Source: Gammaproteobacteria bacterium (GTDB taxonomy: Bacteria > Pseudomonadota > Gammaproteobacteria > Eutrophobiales > Eutrophobiaceae). From it: DNA of 64,000 bases. Location: contig WLWS01000001.1 in NCBI GenBank assembly GCA_012103475.1, forward strand, positions 1,077,881 to 1,141,880. The letters are read 5' to 3'. The notes under the pieces were generated by a model. It saw only the letters and a program-made list of their open reading frames with translations, did no database searches and was not told the DNA's origin. The position numbers and the translations under genes were made by a program. The number at the start of each line of letters is the position of its first letter. The first letter of the stretch is position 1. Shown piece after piece: positions 20,730 to 30,633 of this stretch.

Positions 20730-21374
20730 ATGAATAATCGTATTAAAAAAATATGGAAAGAAAACCGGAGCTTTGTGGTGTTTGTTGCGTTGATGTTAAT
20801 CTTTCGAAGTGCTGTCGCTGACTGGAATCATGTTCCGACCGGATCAATGAAACCCACGATCCTCGAAGGCGATCATATCTTTATAAACAAGATGGCTTAC
20901 GATATTCGAGTTCCTTTTACGCATATTTCCCTGTTTAAACTGGCCGACCCGAAACGGGGTGACATTATCATTTTCGATTCGAAGGTATCGGAAAAACGAA
21001 TGGTCAAACGGGCGATAGGTATACCGGGTGATATCGTTTCCATGCAGAACAATGTGCTATATATCAATGGACAGCCTTTAAATTACAGCGACTTGAATCT
21101 TCGAGCAGGTGACCGGGTAGAAGATTTGTTCGGAGTGCGTCACCAGATCAGAATTGTTCCAGGCGGCGGCTATTTATCAAGTTTTCCAGCAGTTGAGGTT
21201 CCTCCGGGTCAGTACCTCGCATTAGGGGATAATCGTGATAACAGTTCCGACTCCCGGGTTATTGGTTTTATACCCAGAAAGGAAATTGTCGGTCGCTCGC
21301 AGAAAGTGGTTTTATCAATTAATTATGAAAATTACTATCTGCCAAGAGCGAATCGCTATTTTCATTCTATTTAA
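20730..21374 (+). CDS. lepB: Signal peptidase I
   Basis: A 214-residue membrane serine protease that cuts signal peptides of exported proteins. One N-terminal membrane segment (about 15-29), nucleophile Ser39 in PTGSMKPT, general base Lys93 in MVKRAIGIPGD, and the family box LGDNRDNSSDSR. It is shorter than Escherichia coli LepB and has a single anchor. It is not next to lepA or rnc, so it may be an additional copy. It sits in line with the hydroxylase and ArsM-like genes. Its 3' end overlaps the convergent gene by 8 bases. Confidence 0.94.
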   Translation: MNNRIKKIWKENRSFVVFVALMLIFRSAVADWNHVPTGSMKPTILEGDHIFINKMAYDIRVPFTHISLFKLADPKRGDIIIFDSKVSEKRMVKRAIGIPGDIVSMQNNVLYINGQPLNYSDLNLRAGDRVEDLFGVRHQIRIVPGGGYLSSFPAVEVPPGQYLALGDNRDNSSDSRVIGFIPRKEIVGRSQKVVLSINYENYYLPRANRYFHSI

Positions 21375-21816
21375 GCACACCGCGTTTACCCATCATTGTG
21401 GAGTACAGATAAAACACTACTATAAAGATAAAAATTACCGCAGTAAAAATCAGCGAAAAAGTATCACCCACGATTTCCAGACCATTAGCGAAACCATAGT
21501 TATGTATGGTGGTTGCTATCATTGATATAAGTGAAAACAAAAAGACCTGAGCTGCTATTTTTTTACGCAAAAGTAATAGTATTGCACCGGCAACGCCTCC
21601 CCATACTGCACAGGCCCATGCAGCAATAACCCAGGCTGGAAAACTGTTGAAGTATTCCACTTGCTCAATTGAAAAGTTGCTCATGTAATTTTCGTTCCTT
21701 GTCTGAGCCATGAGATAATCCAGAGCACCCATGCTGCTCCATAGCAGTGAAAATATACCTACCAGCCAGAGATGCCACGGAGACTTGTTCTGCAGTTCAT
21801 TATCTGTATCACTCAT
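21367..21816 (-). CDS. Uncharacterised four-helix membrane protein
   Basis: About 149 residues from ATG 21816, chosen because AGGAGGG sits just before it; the frame extends eight codons further. Four hydrophobic segments are visible (about 15-35, 62-84, 88-106, 119-140). The pattern WHLWLVGIFSLLWSSMGALDYLM, here split in comment as WHLWLVGI and WSSMGALDYLM, is common to small proteins often labelled sugar transporter without evidence. Function unknown. It follows the DUF899 gene by 27 bases. Confidence 0.75.
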   Translation of the reverse strand: MSDTDNELQNKSPWHLWLVGIFSLLWSSMGALDYLMAQTRNENYMSNFSIEQVEYFNSFPAWVIAAWACAVWGGVAGAILLLLRKKIAAQVFLFSLISMIATTIHNYGFANGLEIVGDTFSLIFTAVIFIFIVVFYLYSTMMGKRGVLK

Positions 21817-21843
21817 ATAACCCTCCTGTTTCTCCTGCAAATT

Positions 21844-22533
21844 TTAGTCGTAATTTAACTTTGGGAACCAGTCAGGACCACGGCCCTCGGGAGTGAGATC
21901 AAACAAGTTCCAGACAGGCCAGAACAGATCTGCATGCCGAGGGTGTTGATTTTCAGCGGGCGCGGTGAAGAGAAGTTCGGTGCAATAAGTGTGATGTATC
22001 TGCTCACCCTGGCGTTTGAACACATTCATGGCCGGCATTTGCTGAGAACCGTCGTGGTTTTCACCAAAGTAATCGCGGTTATAGCTGTTCCCTGAAGAAG
22101 ATAGCAGGCGTAGCTGATTCCAGCCTCGAGATTGCCCCCACTCTGCAAATTTCTCTATCGGGGCCCTGGCGATGGCAGCAAAACTGACCTTGTCCCGAAT
22201 ATGCGGCGCGCTGCCATTCAGACCGTCGAGTAATGAATTGCATGCCGGACAGGGTTTGTCTGCATCCTCTGCATACATGAAACTATATAGCAGCAGGGTG
22301 TCTTTACCGTCGTCAAACAGCGTAGAAAACTGTCGCTTAACGATTGATCCACCAATCAGTTCATCGAAAACATAGTCTTGAGGCAGTTCGCCACCCACTG
22401 GTAATTGACGTCTCTGGGTGGCGACTTTTTCGAGCTTGTCACGCAGCTTAAGTTCTTCTCCAAGTAGTTTATCCCGTTGCTCGCGATAAATACTGTTTTC
22501 ATTGGGGAAGCGATTGTCATGTAATTTATTCAT
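21844..22533 (-). CDS. DUF899 thioredoxin-like family protein
   Basis: A 229-residue soluble protein. A helical N-terminus (YREQRDKLLGEELKLRDKLE) is followed by a thioredoxin-like fold. The CPACNSLLDGLNG segment (about 95-107) stands where the active-site helix would be, and the end WNLFDLTPEGRGPDW is typical of DUF899. Some relatives are annotated as disulfide oxidoreductases, but the activity is unproven. It is upstream of the four-helix membrane protein on the same strand. Confidence 0.85.
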   Translation of the reverse strand: MNKLHDNRFPNENSIYREQRDKLLGEELKLRDKLEKVATQRRQLPVGGELPQDYVFDELIGGSIVKRQFSTLFDDGKDTLLLYSFMYAEDADKPCPACNSLLDGLNGSAPHIRDKVSFAAIARAPIEKFAEWGQSRGWNQLRLLSSSGNSYNRDYFGENHDGSQQMPAMNVFKRQGEQIHHTYCTELLFTAPAENQHPRHADLFWPVWNLFDLTPEGRGPDWFPKLNYD

Positions 22534-22631
22534 TCATCGAGATCTGCAAAAATAAACAAAGAGGTGAATCGCATGGGTGTCTCCTTCAAAATCAAACAGT
22601 CTTGCCAAGTGTACTCTTCACAATAAGTGAC

Positions 22632-23357
22632 TTAAAGACAACGCTCCGGTGCTGGAAGAGAGGCTACTGTATTCTCTATCCACTCTTCCGTCTCACGGGT
22701 AATGTCTTTGGTTGATTTACCATTGGTCTCAATTGATGGGCCAATGACCATGTTGATGGTGCCAGGCCATTTAAGCAGACTGTTACGGGGCCAGAAGTAA
22801 CCGGAATTGTGTGCGACAGGGATAATCGGGCAGGCCGATTTACTCGCCAACATGCCGCCTCCGGGCTGGTATTTATGTCGGCTACCAGCAGCCGTGCGGG
22901 TACCTTCCGGGAATATCACTACGCACAATCCTTCAGCCAGGCGTTGACAACCTTGTTCAACAATTTGTCGTAAAGCCTTTGTTGCCGAACCCCGATCAAT
23001 AGCGATGGGTTCCATCGCTGCCAGGCCCCAGCCGTAAATCGGAATCCAGAGTAGTTCGCGTTTTAAAATCCAGACCTGAGTCGGAAAAGTAAACTGCAGA
23101 ACCAGAGTTTCCCATGCGGACTGGTGTTTACACATGATAATAACAGCTTGATTGTCAGGTATATTTTCGAGGCCTTCTATTCTGTAGTCGAGATTACAGC
23201 AGAGCTTCAACCAGAAGAGATTGAAAACAGCCCATTGCGAGACGATTTTGAAGCGCAGGGGAAAAATCAGTGGGTAGAGCAGGATACTGAGAGGAACAAA
23301 AATCAGGGTAGATAGCGCCATTCCGAAATAAAACAGTAATGAACGCAGAAGTAGCAT
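22632..23357 (-). CDS. plsC: 1-acyl-sn-glycerol-3-phosphate acyltransferase
   Basis: A 241-residue membrane-bound enzyme making phosphatidic acid from lysophosphatidate. The N-terminal hydrophobic anchor is followed by the acyltransferase motifs: KHQSAWET (H-x4-E, a common variant of H-x4-D), an arginine region WILKRELLWIPIYGWGL, FPEGTRT, and IIPVAHNSG. It is the last of four close minus-strand genes (glyQ, glyS, gmhB, plsC), 6 bases after gmhB. Confidence 0.93.
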   Translation of the reverse strand: MLLLRSLLFYFGMALSTLIFVPLSILLYPLIFPLRFKIVSQWAVFNLFWLKLCCNLDYRIEGLENIPDNQAVIIMCKHQSAWETLVLQFTFPTQVWILKRELLWIPIYGWGLAAMEPIAIDRGSATKALRQIVEQGCQRLAEGLCVVIFPEGTRTAAGSRHKYQPGGGMLASKSACPIIPVAHNSGYFWPRNSLLKWPGTINMVIGPSIETNGKSTKDITRETEEWIENTVASLPAPERCL

Positions 23358-23363
23358 GTTGAC

Positions 23364-23903
23364 TTACTCCGTGTTTAAAAGTGCGTCTGTTGCGCTGGCG
23401 AGATCATTATATATTGGCACTTCTTTAGGTAAGTCTTTGCTGGCAAGCGTGTCTTTCCCTTTGCCAGTTTTCACCAATATGGGTTTTGCTTTAACAGAAA
23501 GAGCGGCTTGTACATCACTTATTTTGTCGCCAATAAAAATTGATTTATATAAGGGCTTACGTAGTCGTCTTGAAATCTCGTGAAGCATGCCCGGTTTGGG
23601 TTTTCGACAGGAACAATCGTCCTCGGGAGCATGCGGACAGAAAAAGATGGCTTCAATAGAGCCACCGTATTGCCCAAGGTGAGTATGCATTTTCCGGTGT
23701 ATGGCATGAAGATCGGCGTAGGTAAATTTACCGCTAGCCAGACCGGACTGATTTGTTGCGACCACAATACGATAACCTGCCCGATTCAGCCGGGCGATGG
23801 CATCCAGGCTACCGGGGATGGCCTCCCATTCCTCCTCGGACTTTATGTAGTCGTCTGAATCGTAATTAATGACGCCATCTCTATCGAGGATTATCAGGTT
23901 CAT
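23364..23903 (-). CDS. gmhB: D-glycero-beta-D-manno-heptose 1,7-bisphosphate 7-phosphatase
   Basis: A 179-residue HAD-family phosphatase of the ADP-heptose pathway, needed for the LPS inner core. The nucleophile motif is LDRDGVIN near residue 7, the second is ATNQSG, and the third region is KPKPGML with FIGDKISDV. The zinc loop CPHAPEDDCSC is present, which distinguishes GmhB from histidinol phosphatase to a fair degree. It lies 4 bases after glyS, a position widely conserved in gammaproteobacteria. Confidence 0.94.
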   Translation of the reverse strand: MNLIILDRDGVINYDSDDYIKSEEEWEAIPGSLDAIARLNRAGYRIVVATNQSGLASGKFTYADLHAIHRKMHTHLGQYGGSIEAIFFCPHAPEDDCSCRKPKPGMLHEISRRLRKPLYKSIFIGDKISDVQAALSVKAKPILVKTGKGKDTLASKDLPKEVPIYNDLASATDALLNTE

Positions 23904-23907
23904 CGGT

Positions 23908-25983
23908 TTATTGTGCCTGTAATTTCGAAATGTCCGCTGTGCTCAAAAACAGTGTGGTGATTTGTCGTAAAAGAGCGAGTCTGTTCGACTTCAAAGCCTC
24001 GTCCTCCGACATAACCATGACCTCGTCGAAGAAATTGTCAACCGGATCTCGCAGTTCTGCCAGTTTTGAGAGAATACTGGAATAATCGTTGCCGCTGAGT
24101 AAGGGTTGTACCGTTTTGCTTATTTCCTTAAGCGCACTTGCCAATAACTGCTCTGCTGGTTCCTGTAGCAGGGCCTCGTCTATTTCTATTGCATCATTAT
24201 TGTTATTTTGTTTCAGAATATTTTCGATACGCTTATTGGCCGCTGCGAGACTTGCTGACTCTGGTAGCCCGCAAAAATTATTTACAGCCTGAACCCGCTT
24301 ATGAAAATCAAGCAAGCGGGTCGGCCGGACAGCCAATACTGCTTCAAACACGTCTCCTCTCAGCTCGTTGTCGGCGTAGTATCGTTTCAGTCTTTGCATG
24401 ACAAAATCGAAGACATCTGCGACTACCTGATCACTCGAAACAGATGAGTCAAACTGTTTTGCACTGTTTTCCAGACAGTCAGCCAGATCAAGATCAAGTT
24501 CACATTCAATCATTATTCGTAAACATCCAATCGCTGCACGTCTTAAGCCGAAGGGGTCTTTATCTCCCGTTGGAGCCTGGCCGATTGCAAAAATGCCTAT
24601 TAGTGTATCGGTTTTCTCTGCCAGTGAGAGCGCCTGACCGAGCTGACCGGAAGGCAGAGCATCACCTGAGAAGCGTGGCATGTATTGTTCGTCAAGCGCT
24701 ACAGCGACCTCTGAATTCTCACCACTTTTACTGGCGTAATAGCGGCCCATCACGCCCTGTAATTCCGGGAACTCCCCAACCAGCGAACTTGATAGATCGC
24801 ATTTTGCGAGAACAGCCGCCCGCTGCAAATCGGACTTATCAAGCTCAAGCTCGTCGGCCAGATAGGCACAAAGTGCTTTAACACGTTCACTCTTGTCATA
24901 GAGACTTCCAAGCTGTTTCTGATAGACAATATTCTTCAGTCCTTCCTGGTTCTCAATGAGGGCTTTGGCCGTGTCTCTTTGCCAGAAAAAGGCGGCATCG
25001 CTGAGTCGCGGATGTATAACCCGTTCATTACCACGACTGATTTCTTCGGGTGTGCGGCTGTCAATATTGGCAACGGTAATAAAATGCGGCAGCAGTTTCT
25101 GATCCTTACCTTTAACCGGGAAATATTTCTGGTGGTCCTGCATTGATGCAATCAGTACTTCTTGCGGTAGTTCCAGAAAAGACTCATCAAAATTCCCGGA
25201 AACAGGCACCGGCCATTCCACCAGAGAAGTCACCTCTTCGAGCAGCGCCGGATCGATAATCGCCTCACCTCCGAGTTCCTTTGCACGAGCGACAACCTGC
25301 TCTTCTATTATTTGCTGGCGTCGCTGGTAGTCGACTATGACCTTACCTTCGTCTTCAAGTGTCTTTGCATAGTCTGCAGCACTAAGCACGATAATTTCGC
25401 CAGGCTGATGAAATCGATGGCCGTAGGAACATTTGCCGGCATCGATTCCCAGTATCGACGCAGGCAAAGATTGTTCACCAAACAAGATTAGTATCCAGTG
25501 TACGGGGCGGACAAACTCTGCATCGCCAGCTCCCCAACGCATGCGCTTCGGGATCGGCAATTTATTCAGGGCTGAGGCAATAATGTCCTGAAGTAGTTCG
25601 GCGCTTGGGCTGCCTTTCTCAATGGCCTTATAGGCCAGCCAGCTGCCTTTCTCTGTTTCCAGCCTGCCGAGTTCCTCAACCGACACGCCACAGGAACGGG
25701 CAAAGCCCTCAGCTGCTTTACTCGGGCTGCCATCCTCGCCAAACGCGGCGCTTACAGCCGGACCACGACGTTCTACTTCAGTATCTTTCTGTTCACTATC
25801 CAGATCCGAAATGACAACTGCAAGGCGTCTTGGAGTAGCCAGCCATTTACATTCGTCATGCTCAAGATTTTTCCCTGCAAGCCCAAGCTGGATTTCATCC
25901 GCAAAAGACATCGCCAGACGTTTCAGGGCCTTGGGTGGCAGTTCCTCAGTACCAATTTCGATCAGTAAGTTTTTCTTAATCAT
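23908..25983 (-). CDS. glyS: Glycyl-tRNA synthetase beta subunit
   Basis: A 691-residue tRNA-binding subunit of the alpha2beta2 glycyl-tRNA synthetase. It begins [20 protein letters not shown], the family's N-terminus. It also carries the MRWG segment and the C-terminal anticodon-binding-like region ending [18 protein letters not shown] longer frame exists (19 more codons), but ATG 25983 overlaps the glyQ stop by 8 bases and matches the family start. In an operon with glyQ, gmhB and plsC. Confidence 0.97.
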   Translation of the reverse strand: MIKKNLLIEIGTEELPPKALKRLAMSFADEIQLGLAGKNLEHDECKWLATPRRLAVVISDLDSEQKDTEVERRGPAVSAAFGEDGSPSKAAEGFARSCGVSVEELGRLETEKGSWLAYKAIEKGSPSAELLQDIIASALNKLPIPKRMRWGAGDAEFVRPVHWILILFGEQSLPASILGIDAGKCSYGHRFHQPGEIIVLSAADYAKTLEDEGKVIVDYQRRQQIIEEQVVARAKELGGEAIIDPALLEEVTSLVEWPVPVSGNFDESFLELPQEVLIASMQDHQKYFPVKGKDQKLLPHFITVANIDSRTPEEISRGNERVIHPRLSDAAFFWQRDTAKALIENQEGLKNIVYQKQLGSLYDKSERVKALCAYLADELELDKSDLQRAAVLAKCDLSSSLVGEFPELQGVMGRYYASKSGENSEVAVALDEQYMPRFSGDALPSGQLGQALSLAEKTDTLIGIFAIGQAPTGDKDPFGLRRAAIGCLRIMIECELDLDLADCLENSAKQFDSSVSSDQVVADVFDFVMQRLKRYYADNELRGDVFEAVLAVRPTRLLDFHKRVQAVNNFCGLPESASLAAANKRIENILKQNNNNDAIEIDEALLQEPAEQLLASALKEISKTVQPLLSGNDYSSILSKLAELRDPVDNFFDEVMVMSEDEALKSNRLALLRQITTLFLSTADISKLQAQ

Positions 25984-26863
25984 TTTCTTTGCACAGGGGA
26001 AAACCCAGAGCCTCGCGACTTTCGTAGTAACTTGAGGCAACAGCTCGTGCCAGACTACGTACTCGCAGGATAAAACGCTGACGTTCGGTCACCGAAATGG
26101 CGTGTCTGGCGTCAAGCAGATTGAAAGTGTGTGAGGCTTTAAGAACCATCTCGTAAGCGGGCAGTGGTAAGTTCTGCTCAATAAGTTTCTGACTCTCACC
26201 TTCACAGGTATCAAACAGTTTGAACAGCGACTCAATGTCGGCAAGCTCGAAATTGTAAGTCGACATCTCGACTTCGTTCTGATGATAAATGTCGCCGTAT
26301 GTGACTTTGCCGGCCGGTGTTTCAGCCCATATCAGGTCATAAACACTGTCCACGTTTTGCAGGTACATGGCGATTCTTTCCAGGCCGTAAGTGATTTCAC
26401 CGGCTACCGGTTTACAGTCAAGGCCGCCTACCTGTTGAAAATAAGTGAACTGAGTGACTTCCATTCCATTCAACCAGACCTCCCAACCGAGTCCCCAGGC
26501 GCCAAGCGTCGGTGATTCCCAGTTATCTTCGACGAAACGAATATCATGAATCAGCGGATCAATACCCAGTTCGCTGATTGAATTCAGATAGAGCTCCTGA
26601 ATATTCAATGGTGATGGTTTCATCAGTACCTGATATTGATAGTAATGCTGGAGTCGGTTCGGGTTGTCACCGTAGCGGCCATCGGTCGGCCGGCGCGAGG
26701 CCTGAACGTAGGCGGCATGCCATGGTTCAGGGCCGATTGCCCGTAAAAATGTCGCAGGGTGGAATGTTCCTGCTCCCACCTCCATGTCATAAGGTTGTTG
26801 AATTACGCAACCCTGGTTTGCCCAGAACTGTTGTAAGCTGAATATTAATTCCTGAAAGGTCAT
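25976..26863 (-). CDS. glyQ: Glycyl-tRNA synthetase alpha subunit
   Basis: A 295-residue catalytic subunit of the bacterial alpha2beta2 glycyl-tRNA synthetase. Conserved landmarks are [20 protein letters not shown] near the start, [22 protein letters not shown]-like [15 protein letters not shown], and [14 protein letters not shown]. Length is slightly below the 303 of Escherichia coli. First gene of the glyQ-glyS-gmhB-plsC group; divergent from the uncharacterised gene at 27054 across 190 bases in which I see no clear RNA element. Confidence 0.97.
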   Translation of the reverse strand: MTFQELIFSLQQFWANQGCVIQQPYDMEVGAGTFHPATFLRAIGPEPWHAAYVQASRRPTDGRYGDNPNRLQHYYQYQVLMKPSPLNIQELYLNSISELGIDPLIHDIRFVEDNWESPTLGAWGLGWEVWLNGMEVTQFTYFQQVGGLDCKPVAGEITYGLERIAMYLQNVDSVYDLIWAETPAGKVTYGDIYHQNEVEMSTYNFELADIESLFKLFDTCEGESQKLIEQNLPLPAYEMVLKASHTFNLLDARHAISVTERQRFILRVRSLARAVASSYYESREALGFPLCKEND

Positions 26864-27053
26864 GATTGATTGCTGACTGCTCTATATTTTACGACAAATC
26901 GGAATTTCAGAATTACCTGCCCCGGCTGTCATTCGTTTTTTGCATTGCTGCTAAGGTTTTGCATGGCAGATCACAACGCTACCAGGCTTTTTCAGCGCAT
27001 ATCATACCGGTTCGGCATTTGTATGTGTAATGAAACAATGATTCAAGGAAAGC

Positions 27054-27665
27054 ATGCTTGAGTCGATACAGGGGAATATCGAGAACAGCGACAACTTCCA
27101 GATGAAAACAAGTTTATACATACCGGAAACTGCAAAATGGTACGGCCTGCTGAATCAGGCTCAGGCTGAAACCAAACACTATCTGGCTACAGATCTGGAA
27201 CGCTATATGGCGAATATGTTATTTCGCTTCGCAACTGATGGTAAAGGTTTGCTTGAACAGTCACACAGTACTGCAGTGTTTGAACTGAACTCCGTCAGAG
27301 AGCAACGACTGATGCGCTTACAGGGGGCAGGCGAGCGTTGTCTTGTGACAGCCGGCTTTTTCCCGGAACACGCTAATTTTGCCGGATTGTCCCTGCTGCA
27401 CTTTATTGATACCGGTCGCTCAGCTTACCGTGATCTGGCCGAAGCAATGCCTGATTCATCGGTATATCAGCAAATAAACAACTCTTTTGTGGAGCTTGTC
27501 GATATTCTGCAGAAAGTGGGTGAACTGAGCGGGGTGTGCCGCTCGATAGATCTCATTCAGGCCTGTGAATTATGGCAGCAGGAAAGAAGTCAGTATGGAT
27601 GGTTTATGATAGGTGCTAAAACTAATTCTTTTCCCGCGTCGACCGCCTGTACAACTACTCACTAG
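27054..27665 (+). CDS. Uncharacterised protein, family member B (paralogue of 6932-7555)
   Basis: A 203-residue soluble, helix-rich protein of no recognised family. It aligns by eye with the product at 6932: GERCLVTAGFFP, HFIDTGRSAYRDLAE and FVELVDILQKVGE correspond to GDLALFIAGLFP, YYINMGGCAYGFLAE and FAKLVDVLTEVGD at the same spacing. AAGGAA just before ATG 27054 supports the start. Unlike member A it has no partner gene of the 7566 type beside it. Its 3' end overlaps the convergent DUF4340 gene by 11 bases. Function unknown. Confidence 0.75.
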   Translation: MLESIQGNIENSDNFQMKTSLYIPETAKWYGLLNQAQAETKHYLATDLERYMANMLFRFATDGKGLLEQSHSTAVFELNSVREQRLMRLQGAGERCLVTAGFFPEHANFAGLSLLHFIDTGRSAYRDLAEAMPDSSVYQQINNSFVELVDILQKVGELSGVCRSIDLIQACELWQQERSQYGWFMIGAKTNSFPASTACTTTH

Positions 27666-28764
27666 TCTGAGCTTTATCAGCCTGTATTTCTTCTTCGGCC
27701 TGAATGGCTTTGGTCAGTGCGTCCAATTCCCGGGTGAATAACTCAAATTTAAAATCAGGTATGGCGTATGCCCAGGCACTTAATTGCGCATTCAGGCTGC
27801 TTGATGCAGCGCCCGGATCATCGCCGCTGGCAGTCTCACTATCGGTTTCTTCAGAAGACCCGACATCCGGATTGCTGGCAGCAACTGAAAACTGAAAATT
27901 CGAATAATTACCTTCATCCAGTTTTGCGCTGGTGATTTTGACAATCAGTCCGTCGAAAGTCTGAACAGTGGCGACTATTTGCTCCGCACCATTCAGTTTT
28001 TCCGCCTTAAGTATATTATCAGCAGCAATTTGCTCCAGAAGAGTTCCCATGCGACTGATTATGACAGTTGATTGTGCTTCCCTGCCTTCCGGTATTTTTT
28101 TCAGGACAAAATCATCTATATCTTTCTCGCGTGAGAGAGTAACAGACTCAGCATTCGGGTGGCTTATTTCAATACTCTGAATGCGAGACGAGTTTATGTT
28201 GAACAGCTCGCGTGTAAACCAGTCTGTTACATCAGCGCTCAGATCGAGATCACCTTCGACCAATAGTGCCTGACTGTCCTCTGGAAGACGAACGTAGAGT
28301 CCGGTTTTATCTTTTGCAGCTTTACTGTGACGTGTACTGCCGATAATTAATTGCGCAAGTTCGGTCTGATTAGTGTCGCGCAATGTCAGCAGCAGCGAAT
28401 CCGCGCCATCTATAGCCGGATCTTCGACCCCCAGTCTTGAATATAGCTCCGGGTTACTGGTTTTTTTCGAGAGAATCTTTAATTCAGCAAGCCCGAGTAT
28501 GGTGCTTTTGATTTTTCCGAAATCGGCTGGATAATTGTCAGCTGCGGTGATTACCCACTCGTTTTCAAGTTGTATTAATTCGAGGTTTTTACCATTCTTT
28601 GTAAGCTCTATTGCTCTGATATCGTTTACGCGCTCAGATAAACCCGGCAGCAACAACTGCTTGTCCATGCTTGTAGTTGGTGCACGTTGGCTGCTCATAT
28701 AACTTGCCGCGAGAATTGCCACCAATGTTGCTACAGCCAACAATAATAGTTTGTTACTTTTCAT
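27655..28764 (-). CDS. DUF4340 protein of a Gld-type ABC transporter locus
   Basis: A 369-residue protein with one N-terminal membrane anchor (about 5-22) and a long extracytoplasmic part built of repeated small alpha/beta units, typical of DUF4340 (ELTKNGKNLELIQLENEWVIT; LYSRLGVED). A low-complexity acidic/Ser stretch (about 298-325) precedes the C-terminus. DUF4340 genes usually follow gldG-like genes, as here (2-base gap). Probably an accessory of the transporter; its substrate is unknown. Confidence 0.85.
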   Translation of the reverse strand: MKSNKLLLLAVATLVAILAASYMSSQRAPTTSMDKQLLLPGLSERVNDIRAIELTKNGKNLELIQLENEWVITAADNYPADFGKIKSTILGLAELKILSKKTSNPELYSRLGVEDPAIDGADSLLLTLRDTNQTELAQLIIGSTRHSKAAKDKTGLYVRLPEDSQALLVEGDLDLSADVTDWFTRELFNINSSRIQSIEISHPNAESVTLSREKDIDDFVLKKIPEGREAQSTVIISRMGTLLEQIAADNILKAEKLNGAEQIVATVQTFDGLIVKITSAKLDEGNYSNFQFSVAASNPDVGSSEETDSETASGDDPGAASSSLNAQLSAWAYAIPDFKFELFTRELDALTKAIQAEEEIQADKAQTSE

Positions 28765-28766
28765 GA

Positions 28767-30632
28767 TCAGGCACTTCGTTTTCGAGACTGGTAGAGTCCT
28801 ATAAATATGGCGGCAAACATAATTAGCAGTGGCATTAAGCCGATATTGATAAACTTCAGTTTTGTACCAAGGCTTTCGATATTTTTTTGCAATTCATGCT
28901 GAACTGCCCGCAATTCCTTTCTGGTTTTTAACTGCTCTGTCTGAAATTTTTCAATCTCGGCATTTTGTTCCTTGCTGAGAATCAAATTGCTTTCTCCGCT
29001 TTCTCTTTGCAGACCCAGAATGCGCTGTTCTGTTTCCGTCAGTTTGGCCTGAAGTTCGCGTTCTCTGTCACGAAACTTGTCTTCTGCCTCGCGACGAATG
29101 GTTTCAACAACTTCAAAAGGCCGCGAGAATTCGCCCCGGCTTCGCAGGCTGATAAGATCGGTGTTACCGGACAGGTTCTCCAGAGTGTTCACAACAAAAT
29201 CGCCATTGTTAGCGATCGGTTGGGGAATATCGACGCCGAAGAAACTTTGCGTTCGAACCCAGAACATGTCGCTGAGAATATCGGTATCAGCAACAAGGAT
29301 AAGATTTATATTGCCCTCTTTCAGGAACTCGGTTTTATCGTCCTCAGTGGCGTTTGGTTTGCCATCCGGGTAAACACTTTCGACCTTACCGCTGATACGC
29401 ACTGCCAGATTTTGTCGCTGATTACTGGATTCAAAATTTTCCAGAATAATATTCGGGTCCTGCTGAAAAAGAATCAGGTCACGTTCGAGCTGCATTGAAT
29501 CTTTCGTTGTCTGCATCAGACTCGACATCTCAACTTTGGAATCTTCGTCCTGTTCGATAATGCCTGCCGTGCCCAGATGAACGACCTTAAGTTCGCTTGT
29601 GGTGAAATCATCTTTGTTGAAGCTGTCTTCACCCAGTCGTAGCCAGGGTAAATACAGTGTTTCCTGTGGTCCTCGCGCACTCCGGGTCTGAACACGCATT
29701 GCTGAGGTGATGTCTGCTGCCAGTTTGCTATCTACGACTTTTATGCCCCAGCCTTCCAGAAATACTTTTAAATCGGAATCGAGATCGGGGATTGCCATCG
29801 GGTTTTGCGGATCAGGTTGGCTGCGGTCAGCTTCGGCCAGAGGGTCAACGAGGAACAATGCGCTACCTCCAGCCAGAATGAATTGATCAATTGCGAAAAG
29901 CGCATCATCTTTTAGTTCTTTCGGATGAATTACCATCAGCACGTCGATATCATCATCAAGTTTGTAGGGTGAGGAACCTAGATTTCGGACATCAAAAAAC
30001 TCAGACATAATGCCGAGTATCGCCCAGGCTTGCTCTGGAGGCTGACCGGGAGTCATGCCTGGCCCACCAAAGACAGGCAGGGAGCTGATAACACCCACTA
30101 CTCTTTTCTGCGGGTTGGCCAGATTATAAATGAGCTTGGTCAAATCGTACTCCAGCGCCGCTTCCCTGCTGTCCTGAAAGAAAGGGATACTCGCTTCATC
30201 ATCAGTCGAGTTGCTGCCGATCAGCCCGAAGTAGGCCCGGTCGCCCGCCGTATTTATTGATACACCCTGTAAACCGCTTGCCACAGCCTGATCTTCCTCT
30301 TCTGAAAAGGGCTCCGGTTCAATGACTGTCAGTTTAATTTTCCCGGAGGATTTTGCCGCATACTCTTCGAGCAAATCTCTGACACGATTGCCATAATTCA
30401 ACAGTCCGGGGTAGCCGAGCAGAGTATCTCTGGAAAAATAGAAATCCAGTTCTACAGGTTCATCGAGTGTTTGAATAATATTTACTGTACCCTCTGAAAG
30501 TGTAAAAAGTTTACTCTCGGTCAGATCTATTCGCAGGCTGGTTAAGCTGGCATTGGCTAGGATAATAACGGCAACAGCCAGAACTGCCGCTAACATCAGA
30601 CCACCACTTGAATAAAGCGTTTTATTATTCAT
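28767..30632 (-). CDS. GldG-like ABC transporter auxiliary/permease protein
   Basis: About 621 residues. An N-terminal membrane segment (about 8-28) is followed by the conserved LRIDLTESKLFTLSEGTVNI, a large extracytoplasmic domain of the ABC-transport auxiliary type, a coiled coil (about 530-595, rich in Arg/Glu/Gln) and a final membrane helix before SRKRSA. GldG is needed for gliding in Bacteroidetes; outside that phylum the role is unknown. ATG 30632 is chosen because it follows the gldF-like stop; the frame runs 19 codons further upstream. Confidence 0.85.
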   Translation of the reverse strand: MNNKTLYSSGGLMLAAVLAVAVIILANASLTSLRIDLTESKLFTLSEGTVNIIQTLDEPVELDFYFSRDTLLGYPGLLNYGNRVRDLLEEYAAKSSGKIKLTVIEPEPFSEEEDQAVASGLQGVSINTAGDRAYFGLIGSNSTDDEASIPFFQDSREAALEYDLTKLIYNLANPQKRVVGVISSLPVFGGPGMTPGQPPEQAWAILGIMSEFFDVRNLGSSPYKLDDDIDVLMVIHPKELKDDALFAIDQFILAGGSALFLVDPLAEADRSQPDPQNPMAIPDLDSDLKVFLEGWGIKVVDSKLAADITSAMRVQTRSARGPQETLYLPWLRLGEDSFNKDDFTTSELKVVHLGTAGIIEQDEDSKVEMSSLMQTTKDSMQLERDLILFQQDPNIILENFESSNQRQNLAVRISGKVESVYPDGKPNATEDDKTEFLKEGNINLILVADTDILSDMFWVRTQSFFGVDIPQPIANNGDFVVNTLENLSGNTDLISLRSRGEFSRPFEVVETIRREAEDKFRDRERELQAKLTETEQRILGLQRESGESNLILSKEQNAEIEKFQTEQLKTRKELRAVQHELQKNIESLGTKLKFINIGLMPLLIMFAAIFIGLYQSRKRSA

Positions 30633-30633
30633 C

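Noticed and set aside
24444-24881. Plus-strand frame inside glyS
   Set aside because: Composition is that of an antisense shadow and it has no ribosome site or known motif.
26864-27053. Possible glycine riboswitch or T-box before glyQ
   Set aside because: No conserved riboswitch or T-box core sequence was seen in the 190-base gap.
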